This document shows positions 1-8,377 of a DNA stretch of 64,000 nt, one piece after another (position 1 is the stretch's first letter; the number at the start of each line of letters is the position of its first letter). Made by a program: the position numbers and the translations under genes. Source of the stretch: Chitinophaga silvisoli (GTDB lineage Bacteria; Bacteroidota; Bacteroidia; Chitinophagales; Chitinophagaceae); assembly GCF_003412465.1 (NCBI RefSeq), contig NZ_QTJV01000003.1, positions 124,001-188,000 of the forward strand, written 5' to 3'. The notes below the pieces were generated by a model that saw nothing but the letters and a program-made list of their open reading frames with translations, searched no databases and was not told the origin of the DNA.

Positions 1-117
1 CCCCTGTACAGAGGACAGCTGGTTGTCGTGCCTGTCCGGAATGGTCAGCACGCCTGCCGGTTTATTGATGATCACATAGTCCGGCGTTTCTTTTATAATC
101 AGGTCGTTAATGCGCAT
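1..117 (-). CDS. RluA/RluD-family pseudouridine synthase, N-terminal fragment
   Basis: An open frame starts with ATG at 117 and runs off the left edge of the window, leaving only 39 residues. The visible part contains the strand YVIINKPAGVLT, which is the characteristic N-terminal catalytic-domain motif of the RluA/RluC/RluD family, where the phrase NKPaGhhtxP precedes the active-site HRLD motif. The catalytic aspartate lies beyond the window edge and cannot be checked. No S4 domain precedes the motif, so this resembles the short members (RluA/TruC type) rather than RluD. It follows the rluB-type gene on the same strand and may be co-transcribed with it. The rRNA or tRNA target cannot be told from this fragment. 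Confidence 0.72.
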   Translation of the reverse strand, partial: MRINDLIIKETPDYVIINKPAGVLTIPDRHDNQLSSVQG

Positions 118-120
118 AGT

Positions 121-156
121 TTATTTAAAATGCTTAAGCTGAATAATTTCATTCTC
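121..156 (-). repeat. degenerate second copy of the rluB 3' end
   Basis: Bases 121-139 are identical to 249-267, which form the last codons and stop of the rluB-type gene, and the similarity continues more weakly to about 156. Read on the minus strand the copy encodes ENEIIQLKHFK followed by TAA, against EKEIILLKHFK plus TAA at the true gene end. The two copies are 128 bases apart. The rest of the gap (157-248) shows no gene and no convincing terminator. Confidence 0.75.
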
Positions 157-248
157 ACATTACCAGGTTACACTGTTTGCCAGGGGCTTTTAGTGCTGGA
201 ATCGGAACTGACAGAGCTGATCCCACCTGCCCGGCAGGCTACCCTGAA

Positions 249-1934
249 TTATTTAAAATGCTTAAGCAGGATGATTTCCTTTTCTGTCAGGTAGCGCCAG
301 CTGCCCCTGTTGATATTCTTTTTAGTCAATCCGGCATAGGTCACACGGTCCAGCTTCTCCACCTCATATTCCAGGTGTTCGAAAATACGGCGAACGATAC
401 GGTTCTTACCGCTATGGATCTCGATACCAATCTGAGTTTTATCCGCATTGTCCACATAACCCAGTACATCTACATGTGCAATACCATCTTCCAGTTCCAC
501 ACCAGCGAGGATCGCTTCAAAGTGTGCTTTGGTCAATGGTTTGTTCAGACCTACATGATAGATCTTGCGGATGTTGTGCTTAGGATGGGAGAGTTTCTGA
601 GCCAGTTCACCATCATTGGTCAGCAGCAGCAGGCCAGAGGTGTTGCGGTCCAGGCGACCTACAGGGTATACTCTTTCTTCTTCGGTAGCATCCTGGATCA
701 GTTCCATCACGGTCTTACGGCCTTCGGGGTCGTCAGTGGTGGTGATGTAACCTTTTGGTTTGTTCAGGAGGATGTACACCAGGTTTTTCTGGATGTGCAT
801 CTTCTTACCGAGGATGCTCACTTCGTCTTTCCTGGTTACTTTGAAAGCCGGTTCGGTGATCACTTTACCATTTACAGTGATCTTACCTTCTTTTACATAG
901 TCTACCGCTTTACGACGGGAGCACAGGCCACAATGGGCGATGTACTTGTTCAGCGGCATTTCGCCTTCGATAGAGACGGTATTTTCGTCTTTGTCGCTTT
1001 TCTTGCTGAAAGAATCGCTATTGCGTGCTTTTCTGGCAGCAGTTTTACGATCCTGTTTAGCAGCAAAGCGTTCGTTAGCGCTATCGAAATATTTTTTACG
1101 GTTGAAGCCACTAGGTGTGTCGCGCTCGTCTTTGCCTCTTTTGCCACTGCGCTCAGTGCCATGGAAGGCGCTGTCATCGCGGTCTGCATTGCTCCGGGAT
1201 TTGAAAGAAGGCCTTTCATTGTCACTGTCAGCACCAAACTTTGATTTGAAAGACAGCCTTTCATTATCACGGTCTGCACCAAACTTTGATTTGGAAGAAG
1301 GCCTGTCATTGTCACGATCCGCACCGAACTTTGATTTAAAAGAAGGCCTTTCATTATCACGGTCAGCACCGAACTTCGATTTGAAAGATGGTTTGCCATC
1401 CCGATCGCCACCTGGTTTAGGCTTAAATGGCGTTCTGCCATTCGCCGTTTTTTGAACTGCTTTTATCCTGTTGCGGCTTTTTGATTCTTCGCCGTCTGTA
1501 TGTTCTTTCTTTTTGAATGCAGGCAGTGGATCACCGTTTTCGTCTTTCCCTACAGGGCGACGCTCGGTTTTACGCGGGCGGAAACCCTCTCCATCGCTTT
1601 TCCGGCCACGGAATCCTTCACCATCATCTTTACGCGGGCGGAAACCCTCGCTATCGCTCTTACGAGCACGGAATCCTTCACCATCATCCTTACGCGGGCG
1701 GAAACCCTCTCCATCACTCTTACGAGCACGGAATCCTTCACTATCATCTTTACGCGGGCGGAAACCTTCGCCATCGCTCTTACGACCACGGAAACCTTCG
1801 CCATCATTGTCTTTGCGTGGAGGACGACCACTAGCCGCACTACGTTTTCCCGGGCGGGAATCATCTCCCTTTGCCCTTGATTTATTTTCCTTAAAAGGAG
1901 CGAATCCTTTTTTAGCAGGTGTTTTTTTCTTCAT
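249..1934 (-). CDS. rluB: RluB/RsuA-type 23S rRNA pseudouridine synthase with long repetitive basic N-terminal extension
   Basis: This is a 561-residue protein. Residues from about 326 onward form a normal RsuA/RluB/RluF enzyme: an S4 RNA-binding domain (LNKYIAHCGLCSRRKA) followed by the synthase domain with GRLDRNTSGLLLL, in which Asp429 is the expected catalytic residue. Enzymes of this family isomerise specific uridines in rRNA; RluB acts on the 23S peptidyl-transferase region. The first 325 residues are highly charged and low in complexity. They contain eight ten-residue units of the type EGFRxRKxDG (residues 46-125) and several fifteen-residue units of the type FKSKFGADRDNERPS (about 170-243). 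Such a tail probably binds RNA non-specifically, which is an inference. The gene lies 31 bases after rlmN on the same strand. RluB is preferred over RsuA by context and overall similarity, not by proof of target. Confidence 0.85.
   Translation of the reverse strand: MKKKTPAKKGFAPFKENKSRAKGDDSRPGKRSAASGRPPRKDNDGEGFRGRKSDGEGFRPRKDDSEGFRARKSDGEGFRPRKDDGEGFRARKSDSEGFRPRKDDGEGFRGRKSDGEGFRPRKTERRPVGKDENGDPLPAFKKKEHTDGEESKSRNRIKAVQKTANGRTPFKPKPGGDRDGKPSFKSKFGADRDNERPSFKSKFGADRDNDRPSSKSKFGADRDNERLSFKSKFGADSDNERPSFKSRSNADRDDSAFHGTERSGKRGKDERDTPSGFNRKKYFDSANERFAAKQDRKTAARKARNSDSFSKKSDKDENTVSIEGEMPLNKYIAHCGLCSRRKAVDYVKEGKITVNGKVITEPAFKVTRKDEVSILGKKMHIQKNLVYILLNKPKGYITTTDDPEGRKTVMELIQDATEEERVYPVGRLDRNTSGLLLLTNDGELAQKLSHPKHNIRKIYHVGLNKPLTKAHFEAILAGVELEDGIAHVDVLGYVDNADKTQIGIEIHSGKNRIVRRIFEHLEYEVEKLDRVTYAGLTKKNINRGSWRYLTEKEIILLKHFK
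1206..1385 (-). repeat. 45-bp coding repeats in rluB
   Basis: Four full units of 45 bp encode FKSKFGADRDNERPS-like 15-mers (residues 184-243). Degenerate units lie on both sides. They keep the reading frame. Confidence 0.85.
1560..1799 (-). repeat. 30/60-bp coding repeats in rluB
   Basis: Eight 30-bp units encode EGFRxRKxDG decapeptides. PRKDD-type and ARKSD/GRKSD-type units alternate, so the DNA has a 60-bp super-period. Nucleotide identity between super-units is high, which suggests recent expansion by slippage or unequal recombination. Confidence 0.88.
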
Positions 1935-1965
1935 CTGTCAGTTTTTAAAATTTAAGAAGAGGAGA

Positions 1966-3009
1966 TCAGCCTTTATTTGCCAGCTGACCACAAGCCGCAT
2001 CTATATCTTTACCACGGCTGCGGCGGAGACGGGCATTGACCCGGTGTTTAGCCAGGTAATCCATAAAAGCATCTGCCACTTCTTCTTCCGGTTTCTGGAA
2101 GCGGGCATTGGAGATAGGATTGTATTCAATAATGTTAACCAGATCGGCCGGCACCTGTCTGTAGATGCGGATCAGCTCATCGGCATCCTTTAAGGAGTCG
2201 TTGAAGTCTTTGAACAGTATATATTCAAATGAGATCTGGTTCTGTGTTTGTTTGTAGAAATAATTAAGTGCCTCTATCAATACTTTGAGGTTATTTGTCT
2301 CATTGATAGGCATGATCTGGCTGCGTTTTTCATCATTGGCAGCATGCAGGGACAGGGCGAGGTTGAATTTCACCTTGTCGTCGCCCAACTGGCGGATCAT
2401 TTTGGCTACACCTGCTGTAGATACAGTAATTCTTTTGGGAGACATCCCCAAACCATCCGGACTGGTGATGCGCTCGATACTCGCCAACACGTTTTTATAG
2501 TTCAGCAGGGGTTCACCCATACCCATAAATACGATATTGCTCAGTTTCTTGCCATAAGCACCCATCGCCTGGTCGTTCAACAGGGCTACCTCATCGAAAA
2601 TCTCATCGAATTCGAGGTTGCGTTTACGGTCCATGTACCCGGTAGCACAAAATTTACAGCTCAGGCTGCAGCCTACCTGTGATGATACGCAGGCAGTTTG
2701 TCTGGTATCAGTAGGTATAAGTACTCCTTCTACAAGGTGACCGTCATGTAATTTGAAGCGACTTTTGATGGTGCCGTCATTGCTATGTTGGGTGGTGTCC
2801 ACCTGTACGGCAGGTAAAGTGAAGTATTCTTCCAGCTTGGCCCGTAGCTCCCTGGAAAGGTTGGTCATTCCGTCAAAACTGGTTGCATGTTTGAGCCACA
2901 GCCACTCATACACCTGTTTGGCCCGGAAGGGCTTTTCCCCTATAGACCCGAAGTATTCCTGTAACTCCGACAGACTCAGCTGCCGGATATTCGTTTTGCC
3001 CGATTTCAT
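1966..3009 (-). CDS. rlmN: dual-specificity RNA methyltransferase RlmN (23S rRNA A2503 / tRNA A37 C2-methylation)
   Basis: The 347-residue radical-SAM enzyme methylates C2 of A2503 in 23S rRNA and of A37 in some tRNAs. The CxxxCxxC cluster motif is present as CSLSCKFC (Cys114, Cys118, Cys121 from the chosen start). The two accessory cysteines of the methyl-transfer mechanism are also visible: Cys107 in ACVSSQVG and Cys340 in the C-terminal AACGQLA. Length is normal for the family. The frame stays open to a TTG at 3066, but that TTG overlaps a good -7 promoter element, so the ATG at 3009 is the better start; an AGGGTCAGGA stretch precedes it. It is the first gene of an rRNA-modification cluster with rluB. 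Confidence 0.93.
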   Translation of the reverse strand: MKSGKTNIRQLSLSELQEYFGSIGEKPFRAKQVYEWLWLKHATSFDGMTNLSRELRAKLEEYFTLPAVQVDTTQHSNDGTIKSRFKLHDGHLVEGVLIPTDTRQTACVSSQVGCSLSCKFCATGYMDRKRNLEFDEIFDEVALLNDQAMGAYGKKLSNIVFMGMGEPLLNYKNVLASIERITSPDGLGMSPKRITVSTAGVAKMIRQLGDDKVKFNLALSLHAANDEKRSQIMPINETNNLKVLIEALNYFYKQTQNQISFEYILFKDFNDSLKDADELIRIYRQVPADLVNIIEYNPISNARFQKPEEEVADAFMDYLAKHRVNARLRRSRGKDIDAACGQLANKG

Positions 3010-3063
3010 TCCTGACCCTTTATTTGAGATAATGTCTGCCTTACGGCAGTCGGTATTAATGTA

Positions 3064-3093
3064 CAAAGGTACGTAAATTTAATCCTCCAAAAA
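3064..3093 (-). promoter_or_regulatory. Bacteroidota-type promoter of rlmN
   Basis: On the minus strand TACCTTTG (3064-3071) matches the -7 consensus TAnnTTTG. A T-rich TTTTTG (3088-3093) lies about 16 bases upstream as a possible -33 element. The start of rlmN lies 55 bases downstream. Confidence 0.6.
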
Positions 3094-3139
3094 TCCCCTA
3101 CATTTACAACCTTTTATAACCAAAGCAATCCTCCAAGCA

Positions 3140-4339
3140 ATGCAAGCTGCTTATATAGTAGACGCAGTGCGTACCCCAATCGGCCGTTATGGCGGGGTGC
3201 TGAGCACTATCAGGCCTGACGATATGCTGGCCCTCCTTATCCGATCGATCATGGAAAGAAATCCCACTGTAGACCCGGCAGACATTGAAGATGTAATAGC
3301 CGGGGCCACCAACCAGGCAGGGGAAGATAACAGGGATGTGGCCCGGATGGCGGCTTTACTGGCAGGATTGCCAGTGTCTGTAGCGGGCAATACCGTAAAC
3401 CGGCTTTGTGCCTCCGGTATGCAGGCGGTGATGGATGCTGCCAGGGCAATTATGTGTGGGGAAGGAGATGTATACCTGGCCGGCGGAGTAGAAAGTATGA
3501 CCCGCGCCCCCCTTGTGATGCCCAAACCCGATGCCGCATACAGCCGAAAAACGGAAATTGTAGACTCTACCATAGGCTGGCGCTTTACCAACAAGAAGCT
3601 GGCCGACATGTACTACCCCTATTCCATGGGCGAAACAGCGGAAAATATCGCTACCCGCTGGCAGATCTCCCGCGAGGCCCAGGACGAATTCGCCCTCGCC
3701 AGCCAGTTAAAATATAAGGCTGCCCTGGATGCGGGCATCTGGCCAAGGGAGATCATTCCCGTACCCATTACGCCCAACAAACAGGAACAGGTAGTTATTA
3801 CTAATGATGAACACCCCCGTGAGACTTCGCTGGAAAAACTGGCAGGCCTGCGCCCGGCATTTGCTAAAGAGGGTAGCGTAACTGCAGGTAACAGCGCCGG
3901 TATCAACGATGGTGCGGCCCTGGTACTTGTCGTATCTGAAAAAGCATTGAAGCAATATAACCTGACACCGCTCATGCAGGTGAAATCTATGGCAGTAGCA
4001 GGAGTAGATCCGGCCATAATGGGTATAGGCCCCGTACCGGCTACAGAAAAAGCATTGAAGAGAGCAGGGATCAGTGCCAGTCAGCTGGACCTGATAGAAC
4101 TAAATGAAGCCTTTGCTGTACAGGCATTGGCTTGTATCCGGGACTTAGGACTGGACCAGGCTAAGATCAATGTAAATGGTGGATCCATTGCCATGGGGCA
4201 TCCGCTGGGATGCACAGGAGCAAGGATCGTAGGCACCCTGGGCCATGAAATGAAACGCCGGCAGGGGGTAAAGTATGGTCTTACCACCATGTGTGTGGGA
4301 GTAGGACAGGGAGCCGCTATGATCTTCGAAAATATGTAA
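3140..4339 (+). CDS. thiolase, 3-oxoadipyl-CoA/acetyl-CoA C-acyltransferase type
   Basis: A 399-residue thiolase that cleaves or forms 3-ketoacyl-CoA. The nucleophilic Cys90 lies in [11 protein letters not shown], the catalytic His355 in [10 protein letters not shown] and the second Cys385 in [10 protein letters not shown]. The stretch [20 protein letters not shown] is typical of the PcaF/PaaJ group (3-oxoadipyl-CoA thiolases of aromatic degradation). However, no other pca or paa gene is nearby, so a general role in fatty-acid or ketoacyl-CoA metabolism is equally possible. It is divergent from rlmN and stands alone. A 7-bp stem-loop without a T-run (4366-4385) follows it. Confidence 0.85.
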   Translation: MQAAYIVDAVRTPIGRYGGVLSTIRPDDMLALLIRSIMERNPTVDPADIEDVIAGATNQAGEDNRDVARMAALLAGLPVSVAGNTVNRLCASGMQAVMDAARAIMCGEGDVYLAGGVESMTRAPLVMPKPDAAYSRKTEIVDSTIGWRFTNKKLADMYYPYSMGETAENIATRWQISREAQDEFALASQLKYKAALDAGIWPREIIPVPITPNKQEQVVITNDEHPRETSLEKLAGLRPAFAKEGSVTAGNSAGINDGAALVLVVSEKALKQYNLTPLMQVKSMAVAGVDPAIMGIGPVPATEKALKRAGISASQLDLIELNEAFAVQALACIRDLGLDQAKINVNGGSIAMGHPLGCTGARIVGTLGHEMKRRQGVKYGLTTMCVGVGQGAAMIFENM

Positions 4340-4365
4340 GAGGTAGTAGCAATAGTAAAAATCCC

Positions 4366-4385
4366 CGTAGTTCATTGACTACGGT
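4366..4385 (+). terminator. stem-loop downstream of thiolase
   Basis: CCGTAGT and ACTACGG form a perfect 7-bp stem around a 6-base loop, 27 bases after the thiolase stop. There is no T-run, so at best it is a weak terminator or an mRNA end-stabiliser. Confidence 0.4.
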
Positions 4386-4460
4386 CGCTACTTAGGTTTT
4401 CATAGGGTAGGTGATTTTACCCCAACTATTACTTTATTCTCTCCGCAGCCATTGTAAAAT

Positions 4461-4495
4461 AACGGGCGATCGATCATAAAAACCGGTCGCCCGTT
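4461..4495 (-). terminator. terminator of the ECF sigma factor gene
   Basis: AACGGGCGA (4461-4469) pairs with TCGCCCGTT (4487-4495). On the minus strand the stem is followed by ATTTTA, 21 bases after the sigma factor stop. It lies between convergent genes. Confidence 0.6.
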
Positions 4496-4515
4496 GTATG
4501 GCAAGCAAGAAAGGA

Positions 4516-5097
4516 TTACAAACAAATTTGCTTATCCGTCATCATCTTCCGGAGATTGATCAGGCCATAACGCATACGACCCAATGCGGTATTGATACTC
4601 ACCTGCGTGAGATCAGCAATTTCTTTGAAGCTCAGATCAGCGTAATGACGAAGAATGATCACTTCGCGTTGCTCTTCCGGCAGCATATCAAGCATACGAC
4701 GCACACGGTCATGGCTCTGACGTGTAATCAGCTTCTCCTCTGCACTGCTTTCACTGAAACTCAGTACATTGAAGATGTCCTTGTCATCGCTGGTTTTGAT
4801 GATCGGGGTACGCTTGATTTTACGGAAATAATCTACACACAGGTTATGCGCGATGCGCATTGCCCAGGGAAGGAATTTCCCTTTCTCCGTGTAACGCTCT
4901 GCCCGGATAGTATCGATGATCTTAATGAAAGTGTCTTGAAAAATATCTTCAGCCAGGAATGAGTCCTTGACTAATAATACGATAGAGGTATAGAGCTTGT
5001 CTTTATGCCTTTGCACCAGTTCTTCCAATGCAGAGGAATGCCCTTTTTTGAAGAGGGTAATTAATTGCTCGTCGCTGAGTTTGTACATTATTTGCAT
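4516..5097 (-). CDS. ECF-type RNA polymerase sigma factor
   Basis: A 193-residue group 4 (ECF) sigma factor. Region 2 spans about residues 25-95, with LAEDIFQDTFIKI and the promoter-melting and -10-recognition segment around PWAMRIAHNLCVDYFR. Region 4 spans about 130-185, with LPEEQREVIILRHYADLSFKEIADLTQVSINTALGRM folded as the -35-binding helix-turn-helix. Two in-frame ATGs (residues 1 and 4) are possible starts. No anti-sigma factor or FecR-like gene lies next to it, so this is an orphan ECF, unlike the many FecI/FecR pairs of this phylum. A promoter with a leader of roughly 135 bases precedes it. Regulon unknown. Confidence 0.9.
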   Translation of the reverse strand: MQIMYKLSDEQLITLFKKGHSSALEELVQRHKDKLYTSIVLLVKDSFLAEDIFQDTFIKIIDTIRAERYTEKGKFLPWAMRIAHNLCVDYFRKIKRTPIIKTSDDKDIFNVLSFSESSAEEKLITRQSHDRVRRMLDMLPEEQREVIILRHYADLSFKEIADLTQVSINTALGRMRYGLINLRKMMTDKQICL

Positions 5098-5504
5098 AAA
5101 CGTCTACAATAGCGGGTTTATAATAAAGAAACCGACTTAATTCAAGTCTGTTGTAGGTAAAATAGTGTAGAGTTTATGCTATAATAGGAAGTTTTAAGTG
5201 TGATAAGAATCTGTTCTATGCCCACGATTCTGGTTCTATGCAAATATAATGTTAAAGTTGAATTAAACAACCCCCTGACATCAGTGATTTGTCATCTTCT
5301 TAAGATTTAATATTGACTATCAATGAGAAAAAAAGAGTATTTATAAAAAAAGAATATACGGCACTCCCAGTGCCAGCTTCAGATGATTCTTGCAAGAAGA
5401 AAAAAATTGATCTGCTCCGCCTGACAAGCTGAAGATTATCATTTGTTTCAAATCCCTTACCTTCGTAATGCTAAAATTTTTGGCAAAATAACAAACGCTG
5501 GAAT
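5098..5504. other. 407-base intergenic region between divergent sigma factor and uvrA
   Basis: No gene is visible. The region is AT-rich. It holds the minus-strand promoter at 5241-5270 and a short perfect hairpin, GGCACT-CCC-AGTGCC, near 5360 that is followed by a T-run on the minus strand. A near-consensus plus-strand -7 element, TACCTTCG (5458-5465), lies 40 bases before uvrA and could serve it. Confidence 0.6.
5241..5270 (-). promoter_or_regulatory. promoter of the ECF sigma factor gene
   Basis: The minus strand reads TTG (5268-5270), 19 bases, then TATATTTG (5241-5248). This is a full -33/-7 Bacteroidota promoter. The predicted leader to the ATG at 5097 is about 135 bases. Confidence 0.65.
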
Positions 5505-8321
5505 ATGGCTACAAAATCAAAGAAACCGGAAATTATCGCTGACGATGCACCCATCAACACGCAGGATCAGATATATATAAAAGGAGCCAGGGTTCACAAC
5601 CTCAAAAACGTTAGTGTAGGAATTCCCCGCAATAAACTAGTTGTCGTAACCGGTGTTTCCGGCTCAGGTAAATCCTCCCTGACCATGGATACCCTCTATG
5701 CCGAAGGCCAGCGCCGCTATGCGGAAAGCCTTTCTGCATACGCCCGCCAGTTCCTCATGCGTATGAACAAACCGGACGTAGACTATATAAAAGGGATCTG
5801 CCCCGCCATCGCTATAGAACAAAAGGTCATCACCCGTACCCCCCGTTCTACCGTTGGCTCCATGACAGAACTCTATGATTATCTCCGTCTGCTCTTCGCC
5901 CGCATCGGTAAAACCTATTCTCCTATTTCAGGTGAATTGGTAAAGAAACATGAAGTAAGCGACGTTACTGATTATATTAAAAACCTTCCTGCAGGTACCA
6001 GGATCCAGATCCTGGTCGCCTTTCGCCGTCACGCTAAGAGAGAGGTAAAAGAAGAGCTGCAGATCCTGATGCAGAAAGGTTTTTCCCGTCTCTATGGCAA
6101 AGAAAAAGAGGGGGGCAAGCTCCTCCGCATCGAAGAACTGCTGGAAGAGAAAAAGCCGGCCTTACCCAAGGAAACATACCTGCTTATAGACCGCCTCGTA
6201 GCCAAGGATTTCGAAGAAGACGACCTGCACCGCATCGCCGATTCTGTGCAGACCGCCTTTTATGAAAGCGAAGGCGATTGCCTGGTAGAGACCGATGGTA
6301 GCGACATACAGCACTTTTCCAATCGATTCGAACTGGATGGACTGCAATTCGAAGAGCCTGTACCCAACCTCTTCTCTTTCAACAATCCATATGGTGCCTG
6401 CCCGGTCTGCGAAGGTTTCGGTCAGACTTTAGGCATCGATGCAGATTTGGTGATTCCTGACAAGCGTCTCAGTGTATTCGAAGGTGCAATCGCTCCCTGG
6501 AGAGGTGAAAAGATGGGTGAATATAAAGAAGCCCTCATCAAGGCTGCCCGCAAGTTCAACTTCCCCATTCATAAGCCGGTCACAGACCTAACCGAAGACC
6601 AATACAACCTGCTCTGGACAGGTAATGAGCACTTCTACGGGCTCAATGAGTTCTTCAAAATGGTGGAGCAGAACCTGTACAAAGTGCAATACCGTGTACT
6701 GCAATCCCGCTACCGTGGCCGGACTACCTGCCCTGAATGTGGTGGTGGCCGCCTCCGTAAAGAAGCGCTGTACATCAAAATAAATGGCTACAATATCGCC
6801 CAGCTGGTAGAAATGCCGGTGGAAAACCTGTATGGCTGGTTCAACCAGTTGCAGCTGAATGAATACGACCAACAGGTGGGTAAACGCATCCTGCTGGAAA
6901 TTCATCATCGTGTAAAGACCTTGCTGGACGTAGGTCTGGGCTACCTTACCCTGAATCGTGTAGCCAATACCCTCAGTGGTGGCGAAAGCCAGCGTATACA
7001 GCTGACCCGCTCCCTGGGTAGTAACCTCACAAACTCCATGTACATCCTGGATGAGCCCAGCATTGGACTGCATGCCCGCGATACCCACCGCCTGATCGGT
7101 GTACTCAAGGAACTGCGCGACCTGGGCAATACTGTTGTGGTGGTAGAACACGACGAACAAATGATGGAAGAAGCCGACTATATCATAGATATGGGACCAC
7201 TGGCCAGCCACCTGGGAGGAGAAGTAATCTTCGCAGGCGACTATCCATCCATCCTCACAGATTCCAAGAGCCTGACCGGCAAATACCTGAGTGGTCAGCT
7301 CACGATAGAACCACCTGTACGTACCCGCAAATGGAAGAAGTCCATCACCCTGGAAGGCTGTAAACAAAACAACCTGAAGAATATCGATGTGGATTTTCCC
7401 CTGGAAGTACTATGTGTGGTAAGTGGTGTGAGTGGATCCGGTAAGACCACGCTGGTAAAGCAGATCCTGTACCCGTCCCTCATGAAACTGAAAGGCGAGT
7501 TTGCCGAAAGGGTCGGACAGCACCGTGCCCTGAAAGGCGCGCTGGACGACATTACCCAGATAGAAATGATCGACCAGAATCCAATCGGTAAGTCATCCCG
7601 TTCCAATCCTGTTACCTACATCAAAGCATACGACGAGATCCGTGACCTCTTCTCCCGTCAGCCCCTGAGTAAGATGCGTGGTTTCCAGCCAAAGCACTTC
7701 TCCTTCAACGTAGATGGTGGCCGTTGCGATGCCTGTAAGGGTGAAGGCGAAGTAATAGTGGAAATGCAGTTCCTGGCAGACGTGCACCTGCAATGCGAAA
7801 GCTGTGGTGGCCGTAAGTTCAAGGATGAGGTACTGGAAGTGACCTACAAGGGTAAGAACATCTACGATGTGCTGGAAATGGGGGTGGATGAAGCCCTGGA
7901 TTTCTTTAAAGATGAGAAGGATGTGGTGAACAAAATCCGTCCGCTCAGCGATGTAGGTTTAGGTTATGTAAAACTGGGTCAGAGCAGCGATACCCTGAGT
8001 GGTGGTGAGGCACAGCGTGTAAAGCTGGCTTCCTTCCTGGGCAAGGGCAAGGCGCAGGGCCACATCCTCTTTATCTTCGATGAACCAACGACCGGCCTGC
8101 ACTTCCATGATATTAAGAAATTGCTGGGGTCCTTCAATGCATTGATTGATCAGGGGCATTCTGTGTTGGTGATTGAGCATAACACGGATGTAATCAAGAG
8201 TGCTGACTGGGTAATAGACCTGGGGCCTGAAGGTGGTGCTGGTGGCGGACAACTGCTATATGCAGGCCTGCCTGAAGGACTCAAAAAAGTAAAAGAAAGC
8301 TACACAGGGCAGTACCTGTAA
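5505..8321 (+). CDS. uvrA: excinuclease ABC subunit A (UvrA)
   Basis: A 938-residue DNA damage-recognition ATPase of nucleotide excision repair; it loads UvrB on lesions. Two ABC modules are visible. The first has Walker A GVSGSGKS at residues 50-57 and signature LSGGESQRIQL; the second has GVSGSGKT in the middle of the protein and signature LSGGEAQRVKL. Zinc-binding cysteine pairs are present: CPVC and CPEC in the first half, CDAC and CESC in the second. The segment GKTYSPISGELVKKH, where many UvrA proteins carry an extra cysteine pair, has none; I believe this is common in Bacteroidota UvrA. It stands alone, 183 bases from any neighbour's coding start, and ends in a strong terminator. Confidence 0.97.
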   Translation: MATKSKKPEIIADDAPINTQDQIYIKGARVHNLKNVSVGIPRNKLVVVTGVSGSGKSSLTMDTLYAEGQRRYAESLSAYARQFLMRMNKPDVDYIKGICPAIAIEQKVITRTPRSTVGSMTELYDYLRLLFARIGKTYSPISGELVKKHEVSDVTDYIKNLPAGTRIQILVAFRRHAKREVKEELQILMQKGFSRLYGKEKEGGKLLRIEELLEEKKPALPKETYLLIDRLVAKDFEEDDLHRIADSVQTAFYESEGDCLVETDGSDIQHFSNRFELDGLQFEEPVPNLFSFNNPYGACPVCEGFGQTLGIDADLVIPDKRLSVFEGAIAPWRGEKMGEYKEALIKAARKFNFPIHKPVTDLTEDQYNLLWTGNEHFYGLNEFFKMVEQNLYKVQYRVLQSRYRGRTTCPECGGGRLRKEALYIKINGYNIAQLVEMPVENLYGWFNQLQLNEYDQQVGKRILLEIHHRVKTLLDVGLGYLTLNRVANTLSGGESQRIQLTRSLGSNLTNSMYILDEPSIGLHARDTHRLIGVLKELRDLGNTVVVVEHDEQMMEEADYIIDMGPLASHLGGEVIFAGDYPSILTDSKSLTGKYLSGQLTIEPPVRTRKWKKSITLEGCKQNNLKNIDVDFPLEVLCVVSGVSGSGKTTLVKQILYPSLMKLKGEFAERVGQHRALKGALDDITQIEMIDQNPIGKSSRSNPVTYIKAYDEIRDLFSRQPLSKMRGFQPKHFSFNVDGGRCDACKGEGEVIVEMQFLADVHLQCESCGGRKFKDEVLEVTYKGKNIYDVLEMGVDEALDFFKDEKDVVNKIRPLSDVGLGYVKLGQSSDTLSGGEAQRVKLASFLGKGKAQGHILFIFDEPTTGLHFHDIKKLLGSFNALIDQGHSVLVIEHNTDVIKSADWVIDLGPEGGAGGGQLLYAGLPEGLKKVKESYTGQYL

Positions 8322-8340
8322 GCAGGAAAGATATATAAAC

Positions 8341-8373
8341 AAAAAAAGGCGGACCATCTGGTCCGCCTTTTTT
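8341..8373. terminator. bidirectional terminator, uvrA / DUF4293 gene
   Basis: GGCGGACCA (8348-8356) pairs with TGGTCCGCC (8359-8367). Seven As precede the stem and six Ts follow it, so it can work for both convergent genes. Confidence 0.92.
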
Positions 8374-8377
8374 ATTG

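Noticed and set aside
177..1244. Long plus-strand open frame of 355 codons opposite rluB
   Set aside because: It is the complement of the repetitive, charged rluB coding region and its end. The encoded protein has no recognisable domain, and the minus-strand gene is certain.
1560..1799. Regular 30/60-bp repeats that could suggest a CRISPR array
   Set aside because: The units are contiguous, keep the reading frame, encode decapeptides and have no unique spacers.
5355..5385. Hairpin GGCACT-CCC-AGTGCC with a T-run on the minus strand, as a terminator
   Set aside because: No gene ends there on the minus strand. It lies upstream of the sigma factor promoter, so a terminator call has no object.
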